A stretch of 64,000 nucleotides of DNA. Origin: Ampullimonas aquatilis (GTDB taxonomy: Bacteria; Pseudomonadota; Gammaproteobacteria; Burkholderiales; Burkholderiaceae_D). Shown here one piece after another: positions 9,562 to 18,562 of this stretch (position 1 is its first letter; every line of letters begins with the position of its first letter). The notes under the pieces were generated by a model. The model was not told where the DNA came from, did not search any database, and was given only the letters and a program-made list of their open reading frames with translations. Location: NCBI RefSeq assembly GCF_049675895.1, contig NZ_CP183834.1:2046001-2110000 (forward strand). The letters are read 5' to 3'. Position numbers and translations under genes: made by a program.

Positions 9562-10080
9562 TCATGGGGATTTCTGGCCAGATCGTACATAACGCCGATA
9601 ACCAAGCAACACTATTGCCAACAAGGCAATCATGGCAAAACCCGTGACCAAGCGCCAAACCCGTCCAGCTTGTCGGCTACCCACGTTGGTGTTGAAATGC
9701 ATGTCGGTATTGACGTTAGCCTGTTGTCTGAAACCTGTACCAAGTTGCGTATTTGGCTGAGCATCAAAATGTAAATCAACTCCATGACCGTCTTCTGAAA
9801 ATGCCCGCAAATGCCAGTGCACAACGTCATCAGGAACAAAAGCAAGTCGGCCTTTAAGATCAGTACGTCCCTTCTGCGAAGGTTGTCCAGCGCCTTCTGC
9901 ATAAAGTTCGTAAATCTCATAAGAAAACGGTTCGCCATCGGCATAGGTCAAGGTAACGACAACGGCCATACTTTGTTCGATCTGATTCAGCACCTCATGA
10001 CCAAAAACTGACCAGCTCCCCATCAAAAAGAACAGGAGACTGGCCAGCTGTCGGTTAATAAAACACGAAATGCTACCCAA
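9562..10080 (-). CDS. nikL: Nickel transport accessory membrane protein NikL
   Basis: NikL belongs to the NikKLMQO type of nickel importer. The 172-residue protein has an N-terminal hydrophobic segment (signal or anchor), an extracytoplasmic beta-rich part with an FSYEIYELYAEGAG block and a single C-terminal transmembrane helix near residues 145-165 followed by basic residues. The start is TTG at 10080 with GAGG six bases upstream. The family assignment depends mainly on position between the DUF4198 protein and nikM and on topology. Confidence 0.75.
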   Translation of the reverse strand: MGSISCFINRQLASLLFFLMGSWSVFGHEVLNQIEQSMAVVVTLTYADGEPFSYEIYELYAEGAGQPSQKGRTDLKGRLAFVPDDVVHWHLRAFSEDGHGVDLHFDAQPNTQLGTGFRQQANVNTDMHFNTNVGSRQAGRVWRLVTGFAMIALLAIVLLGYRRYVRSGQKSP

Positions 10081-10127
10081 TCAATACCTCATCAACATAA
10101 ACTGGATTCATCTGAAATATTGAAATA

Positions 10128-10844
10128 TCAAGGTACCACAAAGATAAGATTGGCCGACGCAGAATAAGTATCGGCTGCTGAGTCATTGACCAAGGGATAC
10201 TTATGACTGGCCGAGATCACCTGTCGCCCACTCGTGACGGGTATCTCGGCTGTTCCATTGATATCGGTTTCAATGGTTTTTTCCTTGGTGTATTCGCCAT
10301 ATTCGACCTTACCACCGGACAATGGCTTGCCATCCCACAAAACCTTGAGAGACAACCGTTTGCCAGCTTGCGGTTTGGTCACAGACAAAGGCACAATTTC
10401 CAGCTGCTGCCCTTGCACTTGAGTGACAGCCGCGCCCCATTCAAAGACAGTCTTTCCATATTTGACCGAATGACTGGCACTGATAGTATCGGGTACTTCA
10501 GATTTGGGCTGATTTTTATAACCCTCAGTCGTCTTGCTCCAATAACCATTATCAAAAAACACCATAGCCAATCCTGGTTTGCCCGCAATATTGAACTGTA
10601 CGGCATCCCCATTGCTTGAATTGGGCTTGATCGTAACAGGAAGATTGATACCCTTGTTACTGAGGGCGGTAAGCCGTTTTATTTTGTCAGCCGAAAAAGA
10701 TTCCAGCTTATCAGCATGTCCATAGACAACCACATAACTATCACCACGTGCCTCAACCCAGGCATCATGTGCACAAGCCGATGTAATCTGCAACGCCAGT
10801 GCCACGCAGAAAATTGTTCCCAAACCAATATTTAATGATGTCAT
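10128..10844 (-). CDS. nikK: DUF4198 periplasmic protein NikK
   Basis: DUF4198 proteins accompany nickel ECF transporters and are thought to bind metal or a metal complex in the periplasm. There is a clear signal peptide ending at SACA-HDAW, so the mature chain starts with histidine. The rest (about 215 residues) is beta-rich with the typical HDAWVEARGD and VVYGHADKLE blocks. AGGA lies seven bases before the ATG. It follows the TonB receptor by 17 bases and precedes nikL by 47. Confidence 0.82.
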   Translation of the reverse strand: MTSLNIGLGTIFCVALALQITSACAHDAWVEARGDSYVVVYGHADKLESFSADKIKRLTALSNKGINLPVTIKPNSSNGDAVQFNIAGKPGLAMVFFDNGYWSKTTEGYKNQPKSEVPDTISASHSVKYGKTVFEWGAAVTQVQGQQLEIVPLSVTKPQAGKRLSLKVLWDGKPLSGGKVEYGEYTKEKTIETDINGTAEIPVTSGRQVISASHKYPLVNDSAADTYSASANLIFVVP

Positions 10845-10861
10845 GTCATTTTCCTATCTAA

Positions 10862-12955
10862 TTAGAAGTCCAAGGAAGCGCCAATGGTGAAAGTCCTTGG
10901 TGGTGCCGGGTTGTAGGTCTGAGTGCCACTGGTTACACCCGATGAAGTGGCGTAGCGCTTATCAGCCAAGTTGGCGATTTGTACAAAATAACGCTGGCGT
11001 CGTACAGCTGAATTGGATGGCTCATAACTCATCATCAAATCCAACGTGTTATAGCCACCATAGTAGTAAGGCGCCACAGTGGCAGTAGGTTGTGTAATGG
11101 CGTAACGTCCGACCGAACGACTGACCATCGTTACAGCAACACCGGTCATGGGCTTGACTGTCGCCGTTAGTGTGGCCAGATTACGCGGCACACCAGTGAC
11201 CGCTGATCCGATCAAAAATGGACTGGTAGGCAGAGTTTCAGTAACCTTGGAGCTGAAATGCGCTAGTGCTGCACTGGCCTCAAACCAGTCAACAGGATTG
11301 AAATGAATTTCCGCCTCGACACCTTCGCGACGAGTCTTGCCAATATTGCTGTAGGTCAGTGTTGCCGGACTGGTCAGCGCCACTTCGTCGCTGCTGTCAA
11401 TCTTGAAATGCGCCAGATCCAAGTACCATATACTGCTAGGCGTCAGCGTCAGACCAATTTCGGTTTGCCGAAAGGTAGTGGGCTTGACTGCCAGTCCAGT
11501 CGTGAATTTAGCTGCATCACTGGGCAGTGCAAAGCCTTCGGCGACACTGGCTCTGGCTTCTAGCAGTCTGGGCACCCAGGTCGAACGCACTCCTAATTTG
11601 GGTGTGGTCACAGAAAAGGTGGGCATCTCACTACATTGGGCACTTGCACCCGTCCGCGTTTCAATACCACGCTGCTGACAACCACCCGATATCTGATCCC
11701 AACGCACACCAAGTGTTGGGCGAAACAGTGAGCCAAGCGCCCATTCCGTTTGAGCCAGAATCGAATTGGTATGGGTTGTCAGATTGCGATTTAACGTACC
11801 CACACCACCATTCACACCGCTGGTCAAAGTAGTCGCCGTGAAATTGCGATTATTCAGGGCATCCGCATACTTGAACTGCGTATCCTCGCTGTAATGCTCA
11901 ACACCGAGGACCCACTTGAAAGGCTTGCTCAATAATGCCTGTTGTCCATTCAGACTGGCACCATAGCCCATGACATCCCGGACATAGTCTTCAGAACGCT
12001 GTTGCCAGGTAGTCGCATTGGTCAGCCGGGTAAAGTAGCGTGAAAAACTTTGCCGGGTAGCATACACAAAGACCAATGCTTTTAGTTCTGGAGTGATGCT
12101 ATGGCTCAGGTCAGCCCGCAAAGTTGCAAAGTCCTTGTCAGTACCATCATTCTGAACATGCGGATCCTTGTCAAAAAAACCATTGCGTTGTTCGTATTGC
12201 GCTTTGGTAATGACCGATGCGGTATCGGCCTCGGCCCGATGCACGCGAGCGGAAAATGCAATCTGTGTATCAGGAGACAGATCGTAGGCAGCACGTCCTG
12301 ATACGGTTACCCGCTCATTGTCAGACTGTGGCCGAAAACCATTGCTGCGATACAGTTGCACAGCACCGTTATAAATTCCCCCACCAAGCTGAGCACCTGC
12401 TGCGGCTTGCAGATCCACCGTTCCAAAACTGCCCAGACGGGCATCAAATTCACGATATTCACCCCCCTTGCGCGATTGCAAAGCCACCACACCAGCCCGA
12501 TTGTAATTACCATACAACGGCGATACCGGCCCCTTGAAAATCGTCATGCCAGCCAGCTCAAGCGGGATGATGACGTTCATGTCGGCATAACCATCAGCAT
12601 GACTGGACGATTCATTGAGTGGAATGCCGTCAATGACAAAACCAATATCACCACCATGCCCACCCCCCGAAAAACCGCGTAAAGTGATGGAATTGGCAAC
12701 ACCGCCATAGCCGAGGCCACGGACCTCCATGCCGGGTACTTCACGAAACAACTGTTCTGGCTGGGACACCTGCCGTTCCCGAAAATCTTCCTGCACAAAT
12801 TTTTTACTGGTAAAGGGTTGATTACGGCTTTCGGTCAGTGATTGTCCTTTGACGACCACTTCACTCAGCGTCTCCTGATCGGCCGCCCATACACTGCTCG
12901 TCTGCAAAGTCAGTGCTGTCGTGAGAATTGATAATGAAAAAGGTGTGATACGCAC
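10862..12955 (-). CDS. TonB-dependent outer membrane receptor, probably for nickel
   Basis: A 22-strand barrel receptor that imports a substrate across the outer membrane using TonB energy. The signal peptide (RITPFSLSIL... ending VWAAD) is followed by a TonB-box-like ETLSEVVVKGQ, a plug domain with GGVANSITLRGFSGG, and a barrel ending in a terminal phenylalanine (ASLDF). The GTG start at 12955 is preferred because GGGAG lies seven bases upstream and the signal peptide begins there; the frame is open 17 codons further up. As first gene of the nik locus it is inferred to bring in nickel or a nickel chelate. A GGGHGGD stretch in the plug is rich in possible ligands. Confidence 0.88.
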   Translation of the reverse strand: MRITPFSLSILTTALTLQTSSVWAADQETLSEVVVKGQSLTESRNQPFTSKKFVQEDFRERQVSQPEQLFREVPGMEVRGLGYGGVANSITLRGFSGGGHGGDIGFVIDGIPLNESSSHADGYADMNVIIPLELAGMTIFKGPVSPLYGNYNRAGVVALQSRKGGEYREFDARLGSFGTVDLQAAAGAQLGGGIYNGAVQLYRSNGFRPQSDNERVTVSGRAAYDLSPDTQIAFSARVHRAEADTASVITKAQYEQRNGFFDKDPHVQNDGTDKDFATLRADLSHSITPELKALVFVYATRQSFSRYFTRLTNATTWQQRSEDYVRDVMGYGASLNGQQALLSKPFKWVLGVEHYSEDTQFKYADALNNRNFTATTLTSGVNGGVGTLNRNLTTHTNSILAQTEWALGSLFRPTLGVRWDQISGGCQQRGIETRTGASAQCSEMPTFSVTTPKLGVRSTWVPRLLEARASVAEGFALPSDAAKFTTGLAVKPTTFRQTEIGLTLTPSSIWYLDLAHFKIDSSDEVALTSPATLTYSNIGKTRREGVEAEIHFNPVDWFEASAALAHFSSKVTETLPTSPFLIGSAVTGVPRNLATLTATVKPMTGVAVTMVSRSVGRYAITQPTATVAPYYYGGYNTLDLMMSYEPSNSAVRRQRYFVQIANLADKRYATSSGVTSGTQTYNPAPPRTFTIGASLDF

Positions 12956-13750
12956 TACTTGTCTCCCATTTTTAGTTGTATGAAATAATTTTATTTCTTC
13001 ACACAACTATCATGCCAAGACCGAACCGACTATCCACATGCCGCATATTTACAAGCGTTAGGTCATACAAGAGCCTATCAAATGGTTAGTTGTCTTTCAT
13101 TGTGAGTGATCATCAAGTGTGCTATTTACAACCACATTGCATACTCACCTTGCGTTGTTTGAATAATCCGATAAATTCACCAGACTTGCCAAGCGAAGCA
13201 TTTTTAAAGGTCGATCGATTTTCATCTGATGACCTGACTCACTGTCATTCATTCGCTGCAAATCACCGAATGAATGAACGATCAACCACTATATTGCCAA
13301 GTTTAAAAATTCAATAAAACCGGTGTCTGAGCCTATTTAATGATCAAACCCGTAAAGGCTGAGAGTGCCGAGTTAATCCGGGAATGCCTCCAATCTAGTC
13401 AACGCCACTGCAAAAATAACATTTGGATCCAGCGTGACACCACCTTTGTCTAGCTGACTATGCCTGTCAATGCCCTTATCAGATTCAAGTCACAGATATT
13501 GCATACGAAAATCAGCGACAACTGTTCAAATCAGCGCGACAGTTGTCTCAAAAATAACGATCGAAGCAACGCCCATATTTACCTTTAACCGCCCAAAACC
13601 ACGATTCCAGAGTGTTTCGAGCAATGTAAGATATTTTATAAAAACAGGTGCGTATTTTGCGTTATATGAAAATATGGAACATAACATTCCTGATCACAGG
13701 TATCTATCATTCCGGTTCCTTTCAAAATACAACCCATAGGAGATCAACCC
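12956..13750. other. Long divergent regulatory region between nickel receptor and VOC gene
   Basis: About 795 bases without a supportable gene. It must hold the promoters of the leftward nik locus and the rightward VOC gene. Visible elements are a 9 bp perfect inverted repeat (see 13517-13547), a paired CATTCATTCG / CGAATGAATG sequence around 13245-13276, and generally AT-rich DNA. A NikR operator (GTATGA, 16 bases, TCATAC) was looked for and only a lone TCATAC at 13063 was found. Confidence 0.5.
13517..13547. promoter_or_regulatory. Inverted repeat GACAACTGT-N13-ACAGTTGTC
   Basis: Perfect 9-base arms separated by 13 bases, about 205 bases before the VOC gene. The sequence ATCAGCG also recurs directly at the start of each arm. 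It resembles an operator for a dimeric regulator, but the regulator and the target gene are unknown. Confidence 0.4.
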
Positions 13751-14302
13751 ATGAGCACATCTGCAGCAAAATATGGCAGCCTGCCCGGCATGCGCGGCAT
13801 CCAGCATTTTGGCCTGACCGTTCCCAACCTCAATGAAGCCGTCAACTTTTTTGTTGATGTCCTGGGTTGTGAACCTTACTTCCGATTTGGCGCCTTCAAA
13901 TTTGAGGATGACTGGATGACACATCATCTCAACGTACATCCACGAGCCGAGATCAAGGATTTTCAAATGCTACGTTGTGGTAATGGCACCAATCTTGAAG
14001 TCTTTGAATATGCATCCCCTGATCAGAAAACTCAACCGCCCAAAAATAGTGATATCGGCGGCCACCATCTGGCCTTTTATGTTGATGACATGGGCGAAGC
14101 CGTCGCTTACTTAAAATCCAAAGGTGTTCGAGTACTGGATGAACCAAGCACGTTTACCGAAGGCCCGGCACAAGGGTTGACCTGGGTATACTTTCTTGCT
14201 CCTTGGGGCTTGCAGCTTGAAATGGTCAGTTTTCCAAAGGGTATGGCCTACGGCAAGGAAACCGATCGTCTGCTCTGGGATCCACGTTTTCCAGAAGACT
14301 AA
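13751..14302 (+). CDS. VOC (glyoxalase/dioxygenase superfamily) protein
   Basis: A 183-residue vicinal-oxygen-chelate fold protein with two beta-alpha-beta-beta-beta units. Probable metal ligands are the His in GIQHFGLTV, the Glu in NLEVFEY, the His pair in GGHHLAFYV and the Glu in LQLEMVSF. Such proteins include glyoxalases, dioxygenases and isomerases, and the substrate cannot be told from sequence. AGGAG lies eight bases before the ATG. It is convergent with a TonB receptor gene downstream; no operon partner. Confidence 0.8.
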   Translation: MSTSAAKYGSLPGMRGIQHFGLTVPNLNEAVNFFVDVLGCEPYFRFGAFKFEDDWMTHHLNVHPRAEIKDFQMLRCGNGTNLEVFEYASPDQKTQPPKNSDIGGHHLAFYVDDMGEAVAYLKSKGVRVLDEPSTFTEGPAQGLTWVYFLAPWGLQLEMVSFPKGMAYGKETDRLLWDPRFPED

Positions 14303-14506
14303 ATCGGGAAAGACAGATCGGATCACCTTGCCTGACATGTCGCTGCGTCCTGAATCCAATACCTTTCATCAAGAATAAAAAAAGCCGAAGGGTGGATCAT
14401 CCTGATGGATGAGAATCCTCCGGCCAAGGAGGTACGAAGCAAGGATATGAAGTAAATATCAATATCTGGCTTGGCTGCTTATCACATGGCCAATCAGGCT
14501 GCCTCA

Positions 14507-16660
14507 TCAAAGCGGCACTTGAATCCCAACAGTAAGCTGCATTTTGGGACGGGGAGAAACACCTCTGGCGCCGCCACCAAAATCGAACTGCACTTCTTCA
14601 AACTGTTTGTCGTATCCAACCAGTGAGACAAAGGCACTCGCGCCATGCCAAGCCGTGTTGGAATAGGCAGCACGTGCGACATAACGATTGAATTGCCCAG
14701 AGCGCAACTGATTATCAGCTGTCAGGGGTTGCTCTCCGGTTAAAGTATCTGCCAGCGAAAAGTCCAGTCGATGCGCACCCCAGCCGGTATTGGTTTCAAA
14801 TCCCAATGTGGTCGAACTCTGCGGGACATTGGGAATGTAGTTGGCACCAGGTATCACTGGGTCCTTGATGCGCGCAGTCACATGGCTATAGTTGGCAAAT
14901 AAACGCAGATTATTCAATACTGCAATACTGCCTTCCAGATCAAAGCCATCACGTCTGGTTTGTTTGAAACTTTGGAAAATACCGGCATTATTGACATCGG
15001 ATTCCTTGTCTTGCAACGTATTCCATAAGGCGATTCGCCAGGCTGCGGATCCAGAAGGTGTGCCGCCTTGCAAGCCAGTCTCATAGCTGCGTACTGAGGA
15101 GATCTTCAGATCAGGCAAGGTACCTGATACGCCAAGATTGCTGTAGTAATCAGAAAATGGATAAGGACTTTTCAGACCATGAGCCATGTTGGCATATAAC
15201 TCCACCCTTTGCCCAGGTGACTCCAGCAAGGTAAGTGCACCACCCAGTTTGGGGCTCCACTGACCCTGCGCAGTCGACACCGAACCCGGTAAACCAGCCA
15301 ACGCGGCGGCAGTAAAGGTATCGTCATCAGGATGCAAACCAAGGTTGAATTTAAGACGGTCGTAACGCAACGCCGCTGTCAACTTCAGCACACTGATTGG
15401 CTGAATCTGGTACTGGGCATAAAGTGCCTGGGTTTGCGTCTGTACACGTCGATCGACCGAGATGACATCACCAGGTCCGGCAAGCTGATTGTGATCCGCG
15501 TCGGTATTGAATTTACGGGCATTCACGCGCTCATCATTGTACTGAACACCAGCAACAAATTGCGACGGCATGGTACCCGTCTGAAAAGTCAGTGTTTTGC
15601 GTATATCGAATCCAAATTGTCGCAACTGATCACGCTCTTGTCCCAAGGTAACGCTACTGCCAACCGGCGTGGTCAAATCAAAATTTGTCCAGCGCTTACG
15701 AATATCATTATTGAGATAGGCCACGACAAACCAGCCACCGTCCACATTGACGCCTTCGACATCATTGGAGCGATAATTAAATACTAGATTTTGCTGGGAT
15801 TTGGCATCACCGATACCCTTCGACAAGGCTGCACGCTTGTCAACCTGCCCGCTTTGAATTGCTGCCAGATCAAGATAGCCCGGTGCCTGGGCATCAGCAT
15901 CATATGCCTGAAAACGCACTGACGCCAGCCCATTGGCAACTGGCAACATGTATCTGGTAAACAGGTTCAGTCGTTTCAAATCGCTCTGTTTCGTATAGCC
16001 ATCACCTTTGGTACCATCCATGGCCAGTAAAAGACTGCCATCACCGACTGGCTTGCTGAGCACGGGGACGACACGCGCCTGCCCCTCGTTATCGACAGTC
16101 AGTTTAATGGCCGACTGAGGGCTGGCATCCGTATAAAACTGGACTGAACCGCCGACTGCATGATTACCTGCAAAGACACTGAAGGGGCCACGCACAAACT
16201 CAACTCTGCTGACAATTTCGGGAATCAGCTGTGCCAGATCCATATAACCATTGGTATGCTGCGAGCCCGTCACATTTAATGGCATGCCATCCAGAAACAC
16301 AGCCAGATCACGACCATGACCACTGGCAAAACCACGAGCCTTGATTTCGTAAGCAACCGTTCCCTGTCCATATTGAGCAATACTGACTCCTGTCACCCCC
16401 CTGAAAATATCACCGTAACTGGTAATGGTTTTTTTATCCAGATCCTTTTTTGTGATGACTGTCACCGATGCAGGTGATGCTTCCACATCCTCCGTGACCT
16501 TAATGGTCGATGGCAATTGCCGCGGGGCATTGACTTGTACTTCGGACAACGTTTTTTCCTCAGCCTGTGCCATTTCAATGACGCCACACAAGCTACCTAC
16601 CGTCAGAATACTTTTGGTTAAAACATGCCGACGCTTGAGCCATTGGCTATTTTTTGACAT
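14507..16660 (-). CDS. TonB-dependent outer membrane receptor, substrate unknown
   Basis: A 717-residue receptor with a signal region containing twin arginine-like KRRH and ending QAEEK, a TonB-box-like KTLSEVQVNAP, a plug domain (SPASVTVITKKDLD, then SYGDIFRGVTGVSIAQYGQG, GHGRDLAVFLDGMPLN) and a C-terminal barrel ending GIQVPL. ATG 16660 was chosen because GGGAG lies eight bases upstream; the frame extends 11 codons further. The plug is similar in layout to the nickel receptor (KARGFASGHGRD versus TLRGFSGGGHGGD), suggesting a related metal or metal-complex substrate. It is a monocistronic unit. Confidence 0.85.
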   Translation of the reverse strand: MSKNSQWLKRRHVLTKSILTVGSLCGVIEMAQAEEKTLSEVQVNAPRQLPSTIKVTEDVEASPASVTVITKKDLDKKTITSYGDIFRGVTGVSIAQYGQGTVAYEIKARGFASGHGRDLAVFLDGMPLNVTGSQHTNGYMDLAQLIPEIVSRVEFVRGPFSVFAGNHAVGGSVQFYTDASPQSAIKLTVDNEGQARVVPVLSKPVGDGSLLLAMDGTKGDGYTKQSDLKRLNLFTRYMLPVANGLASVRFQAYDADAQAPGYLDLAAIQSGQVDKRAALSKGIGDAKSQQNLVFNYRSNDVEGVNVDGGWFVVAYLNNDIRKRWTNFDLTTPVGSSVTLGQERDQLRQFGFDIRKTLTFQTGTMPSQFVAGVQYNDERVNARKFNTDADHNQLAGPGDVISVDRRVQTQTQALYAQYQIQPISVLKLTAALRYDRLKFNLGLHPDDDTFTAAALAGLPGSVSTAQGQWSPKLGGALTLLESPGQRVELYANMAHGLKSPYPFSDYYSNLGVSGTLPDLKISSVRSYETGLQGGTPSGSAAWRIALWNTLQDKESDVNNAGIFQSFKQTRRDGFDLEGSIAVLNNLRLFANYSHVTARIKDPVIPGANYIPNVPQSSTTLGFETNTGWGAHRLDFSLADTLTGEQPLTADNQLRSGQFNRYVARAAYSNTAWHGASAFVSLVGYDKQFEEVQFDFGGGARGVSPRPKMQLTVGIQVPL

Positions 16661-17003
16661 ACATTGCACTCCCTTATTGATTTTTACGAGCAATCACGAT
16701 GCTTTGCGTCGTGTTGTTACTAAAATGTCGCCGACCCTTTATTGTCAGGCTTTTCAACGAGTCAGTATGACATTTTATAAATTCTTCTTAACAAGATGTA
16801 TGCCAGTCCATCAATGCTCTGTATCTATGGAATAAATGTTTTTAACAGACTACTAGAGTGGCAATCGATCTGCCACTTGTTCACCAGAGTGCAAAGTTGG
16901 CAATTCGATGATGGTTGAAACTATGCAGCTGTAAACAAACTGCTTGATATATTGGCTGATGTACACTGCCAAACAGCTCAGGGCATGGTTATTCAATAAC
17001 GAC

Positions 17004-17029
17004 AAAAAGGCCACAATCGTGGCTTTTTT
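17004..17029 (-). terminator. Rho-independent terminator below the toxin remnant
   Basis: GCCAC and GTGGC arms around AATC, flanked by five A and six T, so it can work leftward for the toxin-antitoxin remnant. It is a near copy of the lysS terminator, and each stands about 60 bases left of an 80 bp repeat. Confidence 0.75.
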
Positions 17030-17088
17030 ACGATTAATGACAGCTCAACAGTATCGCTTTAAAACACAAAAATTCCAGCAAAATATCG

Positions 17089-17168
17089 ATACTGACAGGT
17101 AGTAAATCAATAAATAGGCTTATACAGTGCATTAATAAATGGGCTGATTTTTTACTACTATGGAGTAT
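17089..17168 (+). repeat. 80 bp intergenic repeat, copy B
   Basis: Starts ATACTGACAGGTAGTAAA and ends TTTACTACTATGGAGTAT, 13 of 18 positions matching as inverted repeats. The interior contains AATAAATAGGCTTATA, AGTGCATTAATAAA and a run of six T. It is the best reference copy for the family, and its extended similarity to copy A includes the upstream terminator. Confidence 0.8.
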
Positions 17169-17260
17169 GTTCTAAACTAAGGCATCTCACGTCGTCTCTA
17201 TTGTCAACATCATCGCAATGCATCGACTTGCCAACAAAACAGGCAATTGAGCCTGCCGAC

Positions 17261-17523
17261 TTACTCATAATACGTCCACATACGCAACACACGCACAACC
17301 TGCTCATTCGCAAAAACTTCGTACACCAAACGATGTTGAATATTGATTCGCCTCGAATACGTTCCGGCAAGATCACCAACCAGTTTTTCATAAGGTGGTG
17401 GATTTTGAAAAGGGTTCTCCGCCAAAATGGTCAGTAGGTCCTGAGCTTTAGGTTTCAACCCTGCAGCGGCCAGTTTTTGTGCGTCTTTTTGATTTGAGCA
17501 TTCTTGTATAGGCTAACTGTCAA
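17261..17523 (-). pseudogene. Frameshifted Txe/YoeB-type toxin
   Basis: YoeB/Txe toxins are small RNases that cut mRNA on the ribosome. From residue 12 on the family pattern is complete: QKDAQKLAAAGLKPKAQ, PPYEKLVGDLAG, SRRINIQHRLVYEV and a terminal VLRMWTYYE. The N-terminal LTVSLYKNAQ lies in another frame starting at TTG 17523; the two parts join if one A is restored to the A run near 17486-17490. The longest open frame lacks the first strand and has no good start, so active toxin is unlikely. The stop codon of the antitoxin remnant is one base upstream, the usual gene order. Confidence 0.78.
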
Positions 17524-17524
17524 C

Positions 17525-17766
17525 TCACCAGTTCAACTCCTGGCACTATCTTCAATCGGCTCTGCCATACCTTCTTTGATGGACTCATGCAGCCCCTGCA
17601 CCGAAAGAAGACAAAGCGTTTCCTGAATCGATTGTCAATCATCATCCGACAATAAAACAGCACTCGTGCGCTTGCCCACAATATGAATCGGCTGATGTGA
17701 TTGAGCTGCCTGATCAATCAGACGATAAAAATTGGCACGTGCTTCGCTGGTAGTCAGAATTGTCAT
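17525..17766 (-). pseudogene. YefM/Axe-type antitoxin with nonsense codon and frameshift
   Basis: The antitoxin normally binds both the toxin and its own promoter. ATG 17766 begins MTILTTSEARANFYRLID, the typical Phd/YefM N-terminus, but translation stops after 43 residues at TGA 17635-17637, where the family has tryptophan (VLLSDDDW). Beyond it the frame still reads QSIQETLCLLSVQGLHES and KEGMAEPIED, then needs a one-base shift to reach the conserved ELNW end with stop at 17525. Two independent lesions plus the toxin frameshift mean the whole module is decayed, unless sequencing errors explain all three. Confidence 0.78.
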
Positions 17767-17866
17767 GATAAATAGCGTTCAAAACCACAATGGCACGCTT
17801 TTACGTACGCATCGCAACTAATTATTTTATGCAAGGATCGGCTTTATAGCGTCGTATACCATCATT

Positions 17867-18253
17867 TCAAATAGCCATCGCCATCAGGTTCATCGTCATC
17901 AGCGCACCTTGCTTAGGCAAATCGGCAACACAAATAACGGTTCGCGCAGGTCGATGCAAGCCGAATTCTTCGGCATACGCGCGATTCATTTCCTCAAAGT
18001 CATCGACATGCTTGAGATAAACATGAACATGCATCACGTCCTCAAGCCTGGCTCCAGCTTCCTTCAACATACTTCGAAAATTGATGACAATTTGCTTGGC
18101 CTTACTATAGGCATCAGCACCGGCCATTTGTAAAGTCTTGGGATCAACACCCGGCGTTCCTGAAATGGTGATGAACTGGCCAGATTTAACCAGATGACTA
18201 TAAGGACCGATCGGTTCAAACATGTTGGATGGGGAAATGGTCTGAATGGACAT
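17867..18253 (-). CDS. RidA/YjgF family enamine deaminase-like protein
   Basis: RidA proteins hydrolyse reactive enamine/imine intermediates released by PLP enzymes, as homotrimers in the cytoplasm. The 128 residues show the start IGPYSHLVKSGQFITISG, the VHVYLKHVDDFEEMN helix and the catalytic arginine in ARTVICVADLPK. The usual C-terminal glutamate is not present (the end reads ALMTMNLMAMAI), so it may belong to a divergent subgroup with another substrate. It stands alone between the antitoxin remnant and a gap. Confidence 0.85.
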   Translation of the reverse strand: MSIQTISPSNMFEPIGPYSHLVKSGQFITISGTPGVDPKTLQMAGADAYSKAKQIVINFRSMLKEAGARLEDVMHVHVYLKHVDDFEEMNRAYAEEFGLHRPARTVICVADLPKQGALMTMNLMAMAI

Positions 18254-18562
18254 GGGAATTAAAAATCACTTATAAAGCTTTAGATTAATTGAACGACCCT
18301 GCTACTGCGCATACTTTTTCACCATCTGATCAACACGCCTTAAATGCTCACGCATCTGAGCAGCCATTTCTTTGTAAAACAATTCAGCAATAGACGCATT
18401 TGATAATCCAAAATCGGCACATGCACCGCATTATGCTTCAAAAGAATCCAATCATTTCATACATTCATCAAAATAAAAAGCCCACCAACATTGATCTTGG
18501 CGGGCTCTGCTTATTTGCAGTTTAGTGTAAATCGCGTCACTTCAAGTCACGCGTAAATCAAC
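18254..18562. other. Gap with a short reading-frame remnant
   Basis: About 310 bases. On the minus strand bases 18302-18430 are open and read ...IAELFYKEMAAQMREHLRRV... to a stop at 18302; this amphipathic 43-codon stretch has no start with a ribosome binding site and could be the tail of a lost gene. A terminator for the gene to the right is described separately. Confidence 0.35.
18473..18508 (-). terminator. Rho-independent terminator of the PEBP gene
   Basis: Read leftward, AGCCCGCCAA and TTGGTGGGCT pair (one mismatch) around an eight-base loop and are followed by a T run. It lies about 55 bases after the stop of the PEBP gene. Confidence 0.8.

Larger units (their letters stand above)
16661..17260. 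other. Intergenic region with terminator and repeat copy B
   Basis: Six hundred bases without a gene. The left part (16661-16980) should contain the promoter of the leftward TonB receptor, though no box was recognised. The right part contains a terminator (17004-17029) and an 80 bp repeat (17089-17168). Confidence 0.6.

Noticed and set aside
13041..13068. Possible NikR operator at TCATAC
   Set aside because: Only one half-site matches; the partner position reads CCGCAT instead of GTATGA.
13340..13395. Sequence AGGCTGAGAGTGCC...GGGAATGCCTCC recalling a TPP riboswitch
   Set aside because: The CTGAGA piece is present, but the ACC...TGAACCTGAT part is absent and no thiamine gene follows.
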